This document shows, piece by piece, positions 45,581 through 58,086 of a DNA stretch of 64,000 bases. The position numbers and the translations under genes are program-made. This DNA comes from Benincasa hispida. Taxonomy: Eukaryota; Streptophyta; Magnoliopsida; Cucurbitales; Cucurbitaceae. Position 1 is the first letter of the stretch. Each line of letters starts with the position of its first letter. The notes beneath the pieces are model-generated. The model was not told the DNA's origin. It saw only the letters and a program-made list of their open reading frames with translations, and did no database searches. Location of the stretch: NCBI RefSeq assembly GCF_009727055.1, contig NW_024065302.1, forward strand, positions 56,566-120,565, in the 5' to 3' direction.

Positions 45581-47560
45581 TGTTGGGGTTGATACCCAAA
45601 ATCTCATAGGGTTCTATAGTTTGTAAATGTATTGTACAAATTAATTTTTTATTTAATAAAATATATGATATTTTATTTCGAATTTTGTTGCATTAGTCAC
45701 AAATCAATAAACTAAGTTCCAAAGTTATCTCGTAGCTTAAACATGTATGTAGAGACATACAGACGGATCATGTTTTAAGTGATTAACCTAAATGGTCTGC
45801 AGTAGATGGATAAGGTTGGATACCTTATCCTGGTGACACTACGAGTATAGTCTGCTTTGTAGATATTAAAATTTTTGTAAAGTGCTAAAAATGATCTGGT
45901 CCTAATCAATCATATGGAGACATGTGAGTGGGGATATTCTATACAAAGGAGTTTGTATAAGATCGGACCACGAAATGTGTAGTCTCATTATATAACACCG
46001 TTCTTAATAGAGACTTACATTTCATCAGGATGACCATAGGTAACATGACCTGAATCCTAAGTGAGTTATGAACTCTTGCCTATGAAGGATGTCCTTTGAT
46101 TTGCATGAGCGATAGTGGTCAGATCGGCAACTCAACAAGCCTACCATTTTGGGAACTCATCTGATTGGGGAGCTGGGAACACAACTACATAAGATTGAAT
46201 TCACTCCTTCCCCAATGCCAGGATAAGTAAATAAATTGCTTCCTTAAATGTTGATTCCGGAGCTTGAACAATGTGGTGCCATACCCTCTCCTGGCCCAAG
46301 AGGTATTAGTCATAGTGGGACTATGATTTATTGTTCATTAGAAGAATCAGTGGTACTTAAGGAGTTAGATGTAACTATTGGGGCAAAACGATAATTTTGG
46401 TCCAACTGTACTTACGAGCAATTTGTGAGGGATCGTTGTACTGTTGACTGGTTATATGCAATGGACACAGAAATATATTTGTAGTACGAAGAGTGTAGAT
46501 CTCGGTCTTTAGTGGAGTGCCCGACAGTTAACGGATGGTGAATAATTCAATTAAAGAGTTTGATTAATTATTCACATACCGATGGAGCTTCAAGCTACAG
46601 GTCCATGAGGTCCCTTTGGTAGCTCAACGGTATTTAATGAGGATAAGTTTTAGATTAATTTGAATTGTTCAAATTAATTGAGGTAATTAATTATATGTGA
46701 TATAATTAAGTTTAATTATATATGATATAATTAAGTTAATTATATATGATTTATAATTACTATAATGTATTTGATACATTATAATATATAGTATTTTTTT
46801 AGAGGAATTAAATATTTGAATATGCTTCAAATATTAATTATGTGAATTACATTCACATTATTAAAATTTAATGTAAATATGATTTATATTAAATGTCATT
46901 ATAAGAGAAAAAGAAACTATAGGTTATATTGTATATGATACAATATTAAAAGTATAGGTTATATGTTATATTTTGATATAATATATAGTTTTAATATATA
47001 TCATATGATAAAATAGTTATAATATAAATATATATTAAATTAATTAATTAATTATTATTATTTTCTTGTTAAAATTAATTATTTTTATTTTTAAAATTAA
47101 TTATGGGGAGGGAGTTAACTCCCTCCCCTTTTTTCTCTCTACCACATATGTGTTATAGAGGTCTTTCCTTCTTCCTCTTACAAGAAAGGGAAAAAGGTGT
47201 GAGACACAGTGAACTCTCTGTAATTCTCCCAATTCTTTCTTCCTCTAAAAAAATTCTCTCCATTTCCTCAATCCCAAAATTAGCCAAAGCCCATCACTCA
47301 TGAATCCCTCATCTTAGAGGATACCAAGGTTGCTTTCGTGGTAGTGTCAATTGGAAAGGTTCTTTGTGAAGAAAGTCTTCAAAGGTAAGTTTTTCTGAAA
47401 ACCTTAAAATTTCTTTTCTTTTCATCTTTTTGTAGCATATTGTATTTTTTGATTAATGCATGATTTGTACTTCGTCTCTATAAAATTATTTTTCTAAAAA
47501 GAATTGAAATTTGGGATGATCCTGTTTTCGCTCAAGGTTCCCCTCACAGGGGTTCCTTCA
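45581..47560 (+). repeat. 3' LTR of copia element A
   Basis: It starts TGTTGGGGTTGATACCC, ends GGGGTTCCTTCA, and is about 1980 bp. It is longer than the 5' LTR partly because it keeps a segment (about 46140-46310) that the 5' LTR lacks. Confidence 0.8.
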
Positions 47561-47675
47561 GCATCAAGTTACTTTGATCTTCATTTTTGTTCCGAGAAAC
47601 CTTTGAATTTTTCATATCATTAGTAATTACATTTATAGATTCCATCGAATTTCAGTGCATTTATTAAACATCCAA

Positions 47676-49513
47676 TGTTGGGTTTTATGTCCTAAAAACT
47701 CGCAGATTGTAAAATAATAAACATCTTCTATGATTAATATATTTGTTACTAATTTCATAAATTGTACAAAAGTCTAAATCTAATAAACTAAGACCCAAGA
47801 CTATTGTATGAGTACTTGAACTTTATGTGGAGACATAAGAGTGGATCAGGTTCGAGTAAATAGTCAAAATGATCTATGGTACATGAATGAGGTTGGGTAC
47901 CTTATTCTGGTAACACCATTGGATGCGGCCTACTCTGTAGTTGTTATAAAGAGTTGTAAAGTGCTACATAAAATGAGATCCTAATTCATACATGTTACGA
48001 CATGAGGAGTGGGAGCGTCCTATGCAATGAGTTTGCATATGATCAGGACCAAGAAATAAGTCACTCTTACTTTATAACGTTGTTTATTGTTTAAAACTGA
48101 CTATTTCACCTAGATGACCTAGGTAACTCGATCTTAATCTTAGCTAACTATGAACTCCTATTTATTCGGGATTGCTCTTAGATTTGCATGGTTGAGGGTT
48201 GGCTCAACAGCGCCAGCTCAATAAGACTCCCATTTCAAGGGTAAGATTGGATAGATAGCTGGGGACATAGGGTGNAAGGGTAAGATTGGATAGATAGCTG
48301 GGGACATAGGGTGCAAGACGAAGTTCACGCCTACCCAATTTAGGGACAGGAGAAAGGTTGTTCCCTCAAGTATTGAATCAAGGTCTTGAACAAAGGGCCC
48401 CACCCTTTCACTGGGCTGAGAGAGTTTGATTTAGAGATTGGATCACAAAGTAGTTGTTCATTAGAGGATCAGTAGGGACTTGAGGAATAAGACGTAATCT
48501 CAGGGGTAAAACAGATATTTGACCTAGCCGTTATTACGAATAACCTATGAAAGGTCGACTTGCTGATTATGATTAAATCATATGGACATAATATATCTAC
48601 AGTGAGAGGAGTTGAACTATGGGCTATAGTGGAGTGTCCCATAAGTTAACGAATGGAGATTAGATCGGACTAATGAGTTTAGTCGATTAATCTCGAATCG
48701 TTGGAGCCCATGATCTGTAGGTCCGCGAGGTCCCCCTACTAGCTCGTAAATGGATAAGCTTTAGGGTAGCTTGAGAAATTAATTTGAAACGTTCAAATTA
48801 AACAGAACAAGAGAATATATATTTAAATATGATTTAAATATATGAAGATGATTATTGTGCAAAAATTAATTTAATATTTGATAATAAATTAATTAATATT
48901 TTAAATTAATTTATGAAATTAACTTAAGAAAACAAATTTTCAATTAAAATTGTTTTAAAATCATTTTATGTTTTAAAAGAAAAATGAAAATTCGTTTTGC
49001 ATGTTGCAAAAAATGAAAAATGAGTTTTTTCCATTACCTTCATCTTCATGCTCACACAAAGACCATTATCCTCTCTTCATTGATTCTTCAAGTATGAGCT
49101 GCAAGCCATGCACTCCACTTCTTTGCATGTTCATCTACAATATATAAAGAAGTTTGGTGTCATTTGAGAAAAAAGGAATGCAGAATTTTTTAGAGAAAAT
49201 TTTTTGTGAGAAGAAACTATCTTCTTTGTTCGGCTGCTGTGAGTTCTTCTTGGTTCTTTACTTCTTCAAGCTGTTCTTGAGTCTCACAACTCTGCCTAAA
49301 GCTCCAAGAGAATAGTAGGGAAGACTTTGAAGTGGTTCACGGTGATATCAAGTGAAGACTACTGTTGTACACTCGTTTTCTTGGAGAGTTCTTCAAAGGT
49401 ATGATCTTAAAACCTACTTTTTAGAAAAGCATGCTTTAGTTTCTGCCAAAATTAGTGAATTTGAATGCTTATGGATCCTTGATATTTCCGCTGCATGTTA
49501 TTTAACTCTTTCA
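47676..49513 (+). mobile_element. Solo LTR C2 (family C), plus orientation
   Basis: It starts TGTTGGGTTTTATGTCC and ends CTCTTTCA. Target duplication TCCAA (47671-47675) versus TCCGA (49514-49518). On both sides the minus-strand integrase frame of element D continues. It contains an assembly join at 48275. Confidence 0.75.
48275..48275. other. Assembly join (single N) with 38-bp unmerged overlap
   Basis: The N at 48275 is flanked by an exact 38-bp direct repeat, 48237-48274 and 48276-48313 (starting AAGGGTAAGATTGG). It has the same signature as the join at 25020. Confidence 0.9.
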
Positions 49514-50574
49514 TCCGATACGCACGATTATTTGAGGAATAGCCCAGGAAGATGTCTTCGTTAGACTTTGAATCCCATTTTTTTTCTCAAGTCTCTATCA
49601 GCAAGAATATTTCGTTTTTTCAGATTTCATAATTCATGCTCATGGTGCTAGGACAAATAGAGATGCGATTGTAAATATGAAATGCTGCATTTAAGGCTTC
49701 ATCCCAAAAGTGTAGTGGTAAGTTCTTTGTGTGTAACATAGTTTTGGCCATTTCTTGAAGAGTTTTATTCTTTTTTTCAACAACTCCATTTTGCTAAAGA
49801 ATTATGGGGGATGAAAATTCATGTTGTATACCTGTAGAAAATCTCAAACTGGGAATTCTCAAATTATTTTCCATGATCAGATTAGATTATTACCATTTGT
49901 AACCCTTGCTCTCATTGAAGTTGACGACAAAGTGTTTGACGGACTTGAAAAGTGTTGGATTTATCACGTATAAACCGTACCCAGGTGAGGCAGAAAAAAT
50001 CATCAACACAAGCAAAAGTATATTGTTTACCTCTCAGGCTTTCGACTTGCATGGGTCCCATTAGATCCATGTGAAGAAGCTCAAGTACTCGTTTGGTAGA
50101 ATAGGATGGAACTTTCTTATGAGTGTGTTTAACTTGTCTTTTGGATTGGCAGTCGCCACAAATAATATCACCATCCCGAATAAGGAAGGTATCCCTAAAA
50201 CAGCTTCTCCAGCAATAGCCTTTCTGATAGAATGGAGACAAACATGCCTTAACTGCTTGTACCAAACATTAACATCCTTTCTTCTCACGATGCAACAGAC
50301 GTCTATACTAACATTAGAAGATTGGAGGTAACAATTATCTGAAGAACGTGTGCCTGTCATAATGGTCTTGTCATTTGAAGATACAACAAAACATTAATCT
50401 TTAAAGAAATTTACAAAAAGACCTTGATCAAGTTTGCTTATGCTTATTAAGTTTACAGTCAATCCTTCAACAAGGAACACGTTTTCTAATGAGGGAAGTC
50501 TTAGGTATGAAAGTTGGCATTTTCTTAGGACTTCACCTGTTGCTCCATCCGAAAAGTAACATGACCAAACTCAC

Positions 50575-52557
50575 TGATGGAATATACAAGCATGTAACAG
50601 AAGCAAACTGAATCAATAAGTACTCTAATTATATTTAATTTGAGTTTTAAAGCATGCATATTCAAGTGGATTTTAAGTTACATACCTTTTATGATGAAAT
50701 CTTCAAATCCAAGCTGATCTTCACTCTAATTCAGCTTCAACAGTCTGTGAACCACCAAGAGATTTTCTCTACTATTCTCAACCTTGAATTTGAGTGGTGG
50801 AACTCAGATTTAAGTGAATTTGGTAAGTGTTTTGTGAGTTTTAAGAGAGAAGAAGGTGAAGTGCAGAAAACTTATTTTTCTGTATTCAATTCTCAGTCAA
50901 TCCATCATCATCTCAGCAAATTAGAAGTGTTTTATTCCTCAATAACATGCAGGTAACATCCATAAAATCATGGTCAGTAGTTGCTTTCTCAGTTTAGTGG
51001 AAATTGTGTAATCATGCATGAATTACACATCATGCTTAAGAAGAAAAATGGGAAAAACCCACTTCTTCCAAATTTCCAATTTTTTCTAATTAATTAATTC
51101 ATAATTAATTTTCGATTTAATTAATTCATAATTAATTAAACCTAAATTACAAAATCCAATTTCTTAAATTAAATTTAAAATTGGAAATTAATTTGATTTT
51201 TAATTAATTAAACAAATTTAATTAATGTAATTTAATTTAATATCAAATATTAAATTAATCACACACCTAATTCAAACATGAATCCTATTCATGTAATTAA
51301 TATTTAAATATTATACATTCTACAATTTCGTTTAATTTCAACAAATTAAATGTTAATTATATTGAATATAATTATGCAAACCCTAATTTGAATTTGAACT
51401 AACTTAAACTCAAAACCATAATTTGAATTTAAACATTTTCAAATTGAAATTCAAATTGATATCATTCTAAATTCACTCAATTTAATAATTCAAGGTGTTC
51501 ATGTTTTACGAGCTAGTAGAGAGACCTTATGAACCTACAGATCATGAGCTTCAAAGATTAAGATTAATTGGCTAAACTCTTTAGACCGAGTCAATCAGTA
51601 TTCGTTAACTATCGCGTCACATCACTATAGCTTGATAGTTGCACTCTCCTCATTGCATATATATTTTTGTCCACGTGATTTAACCATAACTAGTAAGTCG
51701 ATTCTTCGCAGTTGTTCGTAATACTGACTGGGTCAATGTGCTATTTTATCCTCGATATAGTGTTTTGTTCCTTAAGTTCCAACTGATCTTCTAATGAACA
51801 ATTGGTTTATGATCCAATCACTAAACCGGATCCCTCTAGAGCCAGTGAGAGGGTGGGGTCCTTTGTTCAAGACCTGGATTCAGTACTTAAGAGAATAACC
51901 TTTCTCTTATCCCTAAATCGGGTAGGTGTGCACTCCGTCTTGCACCCTATGTTCCCAGTTGTCTATCCAGACTTACCCTGAAATGGGAGACTTATTGAGC
52001 TGACGCTGTTGAGCTAACCCTCACCTATGAAAATCTAAGGATGATCCTGAATAAATAGGAGTTCATAGTTAGTTCAGAATTAAGATCGAGTTACCTAGGT
52101 CATCTAAGAGAAAAGTCAGTCTTAAACAGTAAACCATATTAAAAGTAAGAGTGAATTATTTCTTAGTCCGATCTTATGCAAACTCATTGCATAGGACGCC
52201 CCCACTCCTCATGTCAATACATGAACGAATCAGGATCACTTCATTTGTAGTATCTTTATAACAACTTGTAACAGTTACTAAGTAGGCTGCATCCAATAGT
52301 GTTACCAAAATAAGGTACCCAACCTTTACTATAGACCATTTTTGCTATTTACTCGAACTTGATCCATCTCTATGACTCTATATAAAGTTCAAGTATTCAT
52401 ATAATAGCCATATATCTTAGTTTATTGGATTTAGACTTTATGAATGCAATTAATAGATTCAATGTCTGTATTGAAAAAATGTTGAATAACATCTTTTATT
52501 GATAATAGAATATATTTAACTTTACAAACTGCGAGTTTTAGGACATAAAACCCAACA
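50575..52557 (-). mobile_element. Solo LTR C3 (family C), minus orientation
   Basis: Plus-strand ends are TGATGGAATATAC and AACCCAACA. Target duplication CTCAC (50570-50574) versus CCCAC (52558-52562). It splits the pol of element D between protease and integrase. Confidence 0.8.
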
Positions 52558-54456
52558 CCCACAAGGTTCAATATTCTTAACAAATGATCTTTCACCTGTC
52601 ATATGTCTTGAGCACCCACTATTGATGTACCGTTTTTCTTTAGACGAGGCTCGAAGAGAAGTAAAAACAACATGACATTTTGCATCAGAGGGATCCGGAC
52701 TTCGTTTAACTCTCCACACCAATTTGGCTTTTTGATGCTGTCTCCCTGAAGAAGGGACCTAGGAACGATTCCACTAAGATGAGTAACTCTGACAACTCAA
52801 TAATTTGTAACAAAAAGGTTGGATATGGTCTTCCTTCCCATAGTGGTGGTAGATCCACCATTTTTTAACAGATTGATCGTGAGCACACAAGGGTCTCTTA
52901 GTTGACTCAACCAAGGGATAAGTTATCATAGTATCTTTGGCTGGAACAAAACTTTTAAATAGAGGGGATTCTCCTTTGAAGATCTGTTTTTCAGCCTTTC
53001 TGAAACTAATGCCTTGTTTGTTAGTAATGTTTCCCCAGAGGAGAGAATTTTATTTAGATTATCTGTGCCAGAGTTGAGCATTCAAACTGACTTTGACATA
53101 TTGTCAAGGTCTCCCTTGGTGGCTTGCAGCTCTTTCTTAAGTTCTGAAATGGTGTTAAGCAAGCGACAGTTATCATCAATAAGTTTCTCAATTTTTTCCT
53201 TTTGAATAGTTAAGAATTTAGAGTCTTCAATCCACATTTGATAGACCTCCTCCTAGAAAAACTTGACTTGAGTGGAGGAAGTTGAAACCAATAGAGGCCT
53301 TAAATTAGGATCATCAGAATTAATAGTGACACAGTTTTCAAGACAATCAATAGAGAGACTCCTTACAAGAGCACGAACTTCTTCGTCTGACTCACTACTT
53401 GTGCTAGTTTCCTCATAGAAAAGGTGGCTGAGAATCCATTTTTTGTCTCCTAAGAAAATTGGGACATTCTACCTGAAAATGTCCAAACCCTTCACACTCT
53501 CGACATCTAAAGTTTCTTTCACGAGAACCTTGACCACTACTGCCTTTTTTATCATTTTTGTTTCGCTTGTTCATTTGATTACCAGGCCTTGGAACATTAA
53601 TAATGTTGGTGTTACTCACGTCTTTGACTGTGGGGGAGCATAAGAACCTCGAGAGGAGGTATGCTTGTCCCAACGTCTAAATGCCTTACCAAACTACTTT
53701 GCCAGGAAAGATATGGATTCTAAAAGATTCTCATCAGAATATTTCGGCTTACATGTTGAGTTGTCATCATCTGTAGAGGATTTGAGTACAATTTCCTTGA
53801 CCTTAATTTATGTTTTGTCACCTAAGGTCATTTCAAATGTTCGTAGAGACTTGAACAACTCATTAATTTTCATTGTACTGATATCTTGTGCTTCTTTGAT
53901 AGTTGTAACATTCATATCAAACATTTTGGGGAGAGAGCGAAGAACTTTATGCACAAGTTTCTCAGACATTTTTTCACCAAGAGCAAAGAATTCATTCGCA
54001 ATATCAAGAAGAGGAACATTAAACTCAGACACACTCTCATCATCATGCATTTTTAGAGATTCAAATTTCGTTGTCAAAATCTGCAACCTTGACATCTTTA
54101 CTTTCTACTTTCCCTTATGGGCCACGACAAGAATCTCCCATGCTTCTTTGGCAGTAACGCATGTGCTCATTAACCTGAAAATATTTTGATCAACACCGTT
54201 GAAAATAGAATTAAGTTCTCGTGAGTTTCCTAGCGAAGCTAGGTCTTCTTCTTCAGTCCAATCCTTCTCAGACTTTAGATAATAGCACCACCTTTGTCTA
54301 TTACAGTTGGGTGTGTCCGCTCATTAAGAATTGCCTTCCATGATTTGTTGTCTATGGATTTAAAAAAAGCAAGCATACGAGCCTTCCAATAAGAGTAGTT
54401 TATCCCATCAAGGGCTGGCATCGAGATGTAGATCCACCTTCTTTGATCGACTCCAT
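52558..54456 (-). pseudogene. Gag and protease of element D (Ty1/copia), broken
   Basis: The minus-strand ATG is at 54456, about 40 nt after the primer site. Early words are YSYWKARMLAFFKSIDNKSW. The gag core reads MSRLQILTTKFESLKMHDDE, EFNVPLLDIANEFFALGEKM and KVLRSLPKMFD (54095-53920), then LFKSLRTFEM. The zinc knuckle CRECEGFGHFQVEC is complete (C-x2-C-x4-H-x4-C, near 53505). The protease site reads INSGCSRHMTG (52625-52590), with Asn in place of the catalytic Asp. Several frame changes occur (for example near 54280 and 53700). The gag makes the particle and the protease processes the polyprotein. Both are inactive here. Confidence 0.8.
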
Positions 54457-54484
54457 CGAGAACTCAATAAAGGATGTCAATCCA

Positions 54485-54496
54485 CTCTGATACCAA
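54485..54496 (-). other. Primer-binding site of element D
   Basis: On the minus strand TGGTATCAGAGT starts two bases after the LTR end, matching the initiator-Met tRNA complement almost perfectly. Confidence 0.8.
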
Positions 54497-54497
54497 T

Positions 54498-55224
54498 TGA
54501 AATAAGGAATGATGAATCACAATGATGTCGTAAACCAAGAAAGATGTTACAGACAAAAACAACGACAACTAGGAGAGATAAAAGAAAGATAGAAAACACA
54601 GAAATTTGTTAACCCAGTTCGGTGTAATCATTCCTACATCTGGGAGGCTCTACGCTTAGATGAAAAGAAATTCACTAGTATGTAATTTAGTTCTATAGTA
54701 TGCACTTCAACTAAAATTATATAAAGTTAGCTTACATATAACTGAATTACTATTGAGCAAGTTATGCTCCCCCTGACGTAAATAAACTTTTCAATAAGTC
54801 TACAGAATTAGGCTCCCCCTAAAACGGTTGTGGTAGCAATGACCTCACATTCTCTTCACCTTCAGATGAATAACCACTCACTTGATGTCTTTAACAACTC
54901 TATAAATGACTATTTTTTTAGAACCTGCTTTTGAGAATGCCTGTTTAATTTGACAAGGTAATTCACGTACAATTCCACAGTTTCTTCACCAAAATTTTTC
55001 AAACAAGAAAGCTCTAATCAAAGGTTATAGACAACTGATTTCAAACACTCCAAAAAACCAAATAAATATATCTCATTCATAAGGTCAACATGCCATAACC
55101 AGCAGCAACAAAAAAGGAAAAATCTTCCAGCAGATCACCATTGATAAAGAAAGGACCTTAAAGTTAGAGACAAAAAATTCAACATAATAAAAGAAAACAT
55201 TATCTGCCAACCACAATAATAACA
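54498..55224 (-). repeat. LTR of element D next to gag (5' LTR)
   Basis: 727 bp. On the minus strand it starts TGTTATTATTGTGG and ends CTTATTTCA. It is the same length as 33479-34205. The primer site follows at once. Confidence 0.8.
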
Positions 55225-55505
55225 AACTCCCCCTTTGGCATAATTTTCTTTTATGGCAAACAACAAAAAAATTTGAGTAGAAATGAGAAGAAACCAAACA
55301 CTTCATTACGAGAACACACATTATAGTGTAGGCAATAACAAAAACAACATAGTCCAACCAAGGCATAGAAAAAAATATCAACAAAACCACAACCACAAAA
55401 CCAGATCAAAACATCAAAACAAACCATCACAAAACCACATAATTATCTCTTCTTTTGCTAAGAAAAGATCAATCAGTCGAAGGAGGATCTACACCAGATC
55501 GAGGA
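55225..55505 (-). pseudogene. 3' interior tail (env end and polypurine tract) joined upstream of the 5' LTR
   Basis: The minus-strand sequence matches 34206-34437: TCTGGTGTAGATCCTCCTTC, GCAAAAGAAGAGATAATTATG, GGTTTGTTTTGATGTTTTG, and the polypurine GCCAAAGGGGGAGTT. Normally this comes before a 3' LTR, not a 5' LTR. The block ends at about 55505 without a further LTR. Confidence 0.65.
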
Positions 55506-56050
55506 GCGACAAATTGAGGAGATGATTCTACCTACGTATCGATTGATTTTATTCTCTCTCAAGAACTCTCTCTCTTTACCTCACAAAACAAACGTTGTTT
55601 GTAGTTATTAATATATTCATATGTCAGTTGAGTTAGATCTATTTTTATGAATATTTCTAAATTAAAAGTGAATATGTCCATTGATTTTATCTCCGTATTA
55701 TAATAATGATCATCAATAAGTGAAAATATTATACGGAAAATTTCATTCCTATTCCTAAATGGGACCTAGGGTAAAGTCGGCTCTGTTACAATGTACATTA
55801 TTTACGGAATAATTACTATGGTCCAATACTATTATTGTCACTTATATTATTCTCCCCCAAAAAAAAGAAAACAAATTTTCTTTTTGCAGATTAATCCCCA
55901 AATACATATATATATCTTTTTAAATTTAAAACAACATTTAAAATTAAACAAACAGAAGGTCCCTGCAAATCCCAAAATTACAAAACACGAGGGACGCAGC
56001 AGCAATATCTAGAAAAAGAAAACATAGAAAAACCGACATCTGACCGTTCC
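55506..56050. other. Upstream region of the dCTP pyrophosphatase gene
   Basis: AT-rich with an ATATATAT run near 55905. No clear TATA box is placed at a typical distance. Nothing else is supported. Confidence 0.45.
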
Positions 56051-56275
56051 GTAGCCATATCAACCGGCATTTCCCCGTACCCGGTCATTAATTTCCCTCC
56101 CGTGATCGCAGTGAAAAGGCATTAGAAAAAGAGAACCAACGTTTTCCTTTTGCTTAATGCTTCTCTGCAATTTCATGTCCGGCCTGTAAACGGCGGCCGT
56201 TTTTCCTTCTGCTTCTGCAGCGTACGGTGTTCCGGTTAAAGAAAAGTGACCGCGAACGGCTATCAGCAGCTGCCG

Positions 56276-57421
56276 ATGGCGGAGGTTGTAGAAAGTGAGG
56301 AGGTGACTCTCAAGAAATTGAAGACGATGATGGCGGACTTTGCGAAAGAGAGGGACTGGGATCAGTTTCATAGCCCTAGAAATCTCCTTCTCGCTATGGT
56401 AATCTATTAATGTTCTTTCGAAAACTGTAGTCTGTACTTCCTTACGCGTTTGTAAAAATGAATTAGAATACGAATATCACATTCTTCTTTCGTCCATGGA
56501 AGCTACTTGGAAACGATATGGTGATAGTATTAGAGGATTGAACAGTCTGCTGACGATCGACATTTTTTTCTTACTCTTTTTCATATCGGGATTGTGGTAC
56601 TATATGTCTATTAGGGATTTCTCATTCGCGATGATTGATTCAATACTTCCTCGTTCCTTTAGGGTTTCACTGACGTTTAATCGCAGAAGAACTGCTTCAA
56701 CTGAAGTTATATTGCGACTATGAAGATGTGTAGGAGAACAATTTATGTTTGGCTTGAAATTTTATGCGTAATGGACTGCTCTGAGTAGGTTATACTCATT
56801 TGACCGTCCAGATTTTATCTTCAGTTTTACATTAGCAATGATTCTCCCATTCATGAAGTACAAATTTTAGGAACAGTAAAAGCTGTTTTCTGATTACTGT
56901 TTGAACTGTTTGAACTATTTGAAAGTGGATTAAGACGTAGGTAGAGAATCATGATAGGCATTCTATTTAGTGGATTGAGCATAAATGATTAGTTTATTTG
57001 AAGTTTTGTCTGTTTGTCTTGTGGTAGAATATCCCAACTTTGACTGCCAAAGAGGAGAAATCTCTTACTCTTAACTTGTACCCTTCTTCATGGCTATACT
57101 ATTTTCTGTTAGGTGGGTGAAGTGGGAGAGTTATCTGAGATATTCCAGTGGAAAGGGGAAGTTCCAAGAGGCCTTCCAGATTGGAAAGATGAAGAGAAGC
57201 AACATCTTGGGGAAGAACTCTCAGATGTTTTGCTGTATCTTGTTAGGCTAGCTGATATTTGTGGGATTGATCTTGGTAAAGCAGTATTAAGGAAGCTAGA
57301 GCTGAATGGCAAAAAATATCCAGTCAAGCTTTGCAAAGGGTCATCAAGAAAACACACACAAATCAGCTGTGAAGACGATTGCAATGAAAACGGTGGAAAA
57401 GAAGAAGACCCCACCAAATAG
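56276..57421 (+). CDS. dCTP pyrophosphatase 1-like (MazG-fold nucleotide pyrophosphohydrolase)
   Basis: These enzymes hydrolyse dCTP and related or modified dNTPs to monophosphate and pyrophosphate, cleaning the nucleotide pool. Two exons, 56276-56398 (41 codons, ends ATG|GT) and 57113-57421 (102 codons plus TAG, after CTGTTAG), encode 143 residues. Residues 12-30 give LKKLKTMMADFAKERDWDQF and then HSPRNLLLAM, the family N-terminal helix. The metal-binding motif is complete: E44-x2-E47 (VGEVGELSEIFQW) and E76-x2-D79 (EELSDVLLYLVRLAD), with the same 29-residue spacing as in the animal enzyme as I recall it. YPVKLCKGSS ends the fold. The last ~25 residues are polar and family-variable. The first ATG in the GC-rich leader is used. 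The family usually forms tetramers. Confidence 0.92.
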
Positions 57422-57559
57422 TGGCAGAGGAAGTGGCAGGGGCATACACAAGAGAAAGAAAGCACTGATGGTGTCTCTTCCGAACATTGGTATGATTTTA
57501 TTATATGTCTTTATGACTTGACTTGGATAGCTTCTAAATGTTGTTGTCATTTGTCATGG

Positions 57560-58086
57560 CTCTTCTTTTGTGAGTATATTTAATGATACTTTGTGACACA
57601 TTTTGTCTTTTTCTAAGTACTTTTCAGCCACAGTACTCTTTAGCTGTCCCCAAATACGCCTCCACTGATTCTTCGCTCGGTTGATTTGGGTGGTTTTTTT
57701 GCTGAGTTCATCCCATTTTTAAAATGTTTCTTTCTTTTCTTTTCTTTTCTTTTCTTTATTTCTTTTTCGGTTGTCCCCAATTTTTGTTTGGTTGGTTTAG
57801 AATTATGCTTTCATTTTGGCTTTTGGCGTCTTTTTGTTTTATTTTACTTTCTAATATTTGTTAGGGTTTAGGATTGCTATGCATAAACCTTAAATTAATC
57901 CTAAGTTTACTGCATGACTCTACAATATCTAGACAGGCCGTCATTGGGTTTGAATACATTTTCTTTTTTTTAACAAAGTCCTTGGTTTTTTCACCAGTCC
58001 CAATGACCACTGGGTGCCATGATGATCTGACTTTTGGGTATTTTGAATTTTATTTTATAAAAACAAAAAATATATATATATTTTTT
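57560..58086. other. Downstream of dCTP pyrophosphatase, no gene
   Basis: T-rich. It includes a TTTTCTTTTC microsatellite at 57731-57757. Short open frames here are low-complexity Phe/Leu. Confidence 0.55.

Larger units (their letters stand above)
36317..47560 (+). mobile_element. Ty1/copia element A, nested and RT-deleted
   Basis: 5' LTR 36317-38138, primer site at 38141, long leader, gag from 40421, zinc knuckle near 41880, protease near 42020, integrase 42440-45240, a last RNase H piece 45255-45470, polypurine tract and 3' LTR 45581-47560. A hAT MITE (40708-41416) and a solo LTR (43041-44997) are inserted in it. The integrase C-terminal region jumps directly to the end of RNase H, so the reverse transcriptase domain is missing. 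Flanking 5-mers (TGAAA, GCATC) do not match, so the outer ends were rearranged or recombined. Confidence 0.8.
47561..50574 (-). pseudogene. Integrase region of element D, interrupted by solo LTR C2
   Basis: Minus-strand reading from 50574: GAG-pre-integrase words WYKQLRHVCLHSIRKAI and CGDCQSKRQ (about 50270-50150), then STKRVLELLHMDLMGPMQV, GKQYTFACVDDFFCLTWV, and the C-terminal EDIFLGYSSNNRAY (near 49545). After the LTR insertion it resumes with FNKCTEI and MESINV (47660-47625). Copia integrase joins cDNA to the genome. The usual NSKQ/NGVVERKN region is present near 49790. Stops and slips make it inactive. To the left it is cut off by copia element A. Confidence 0.8.

Noticed and set aside
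56496..56723. Frame of 75 codons inside the dCTP pyrophosphatase intron
   Set aside because: It lies wholly in the intron between two exons with matching borders and has no family resemblance.
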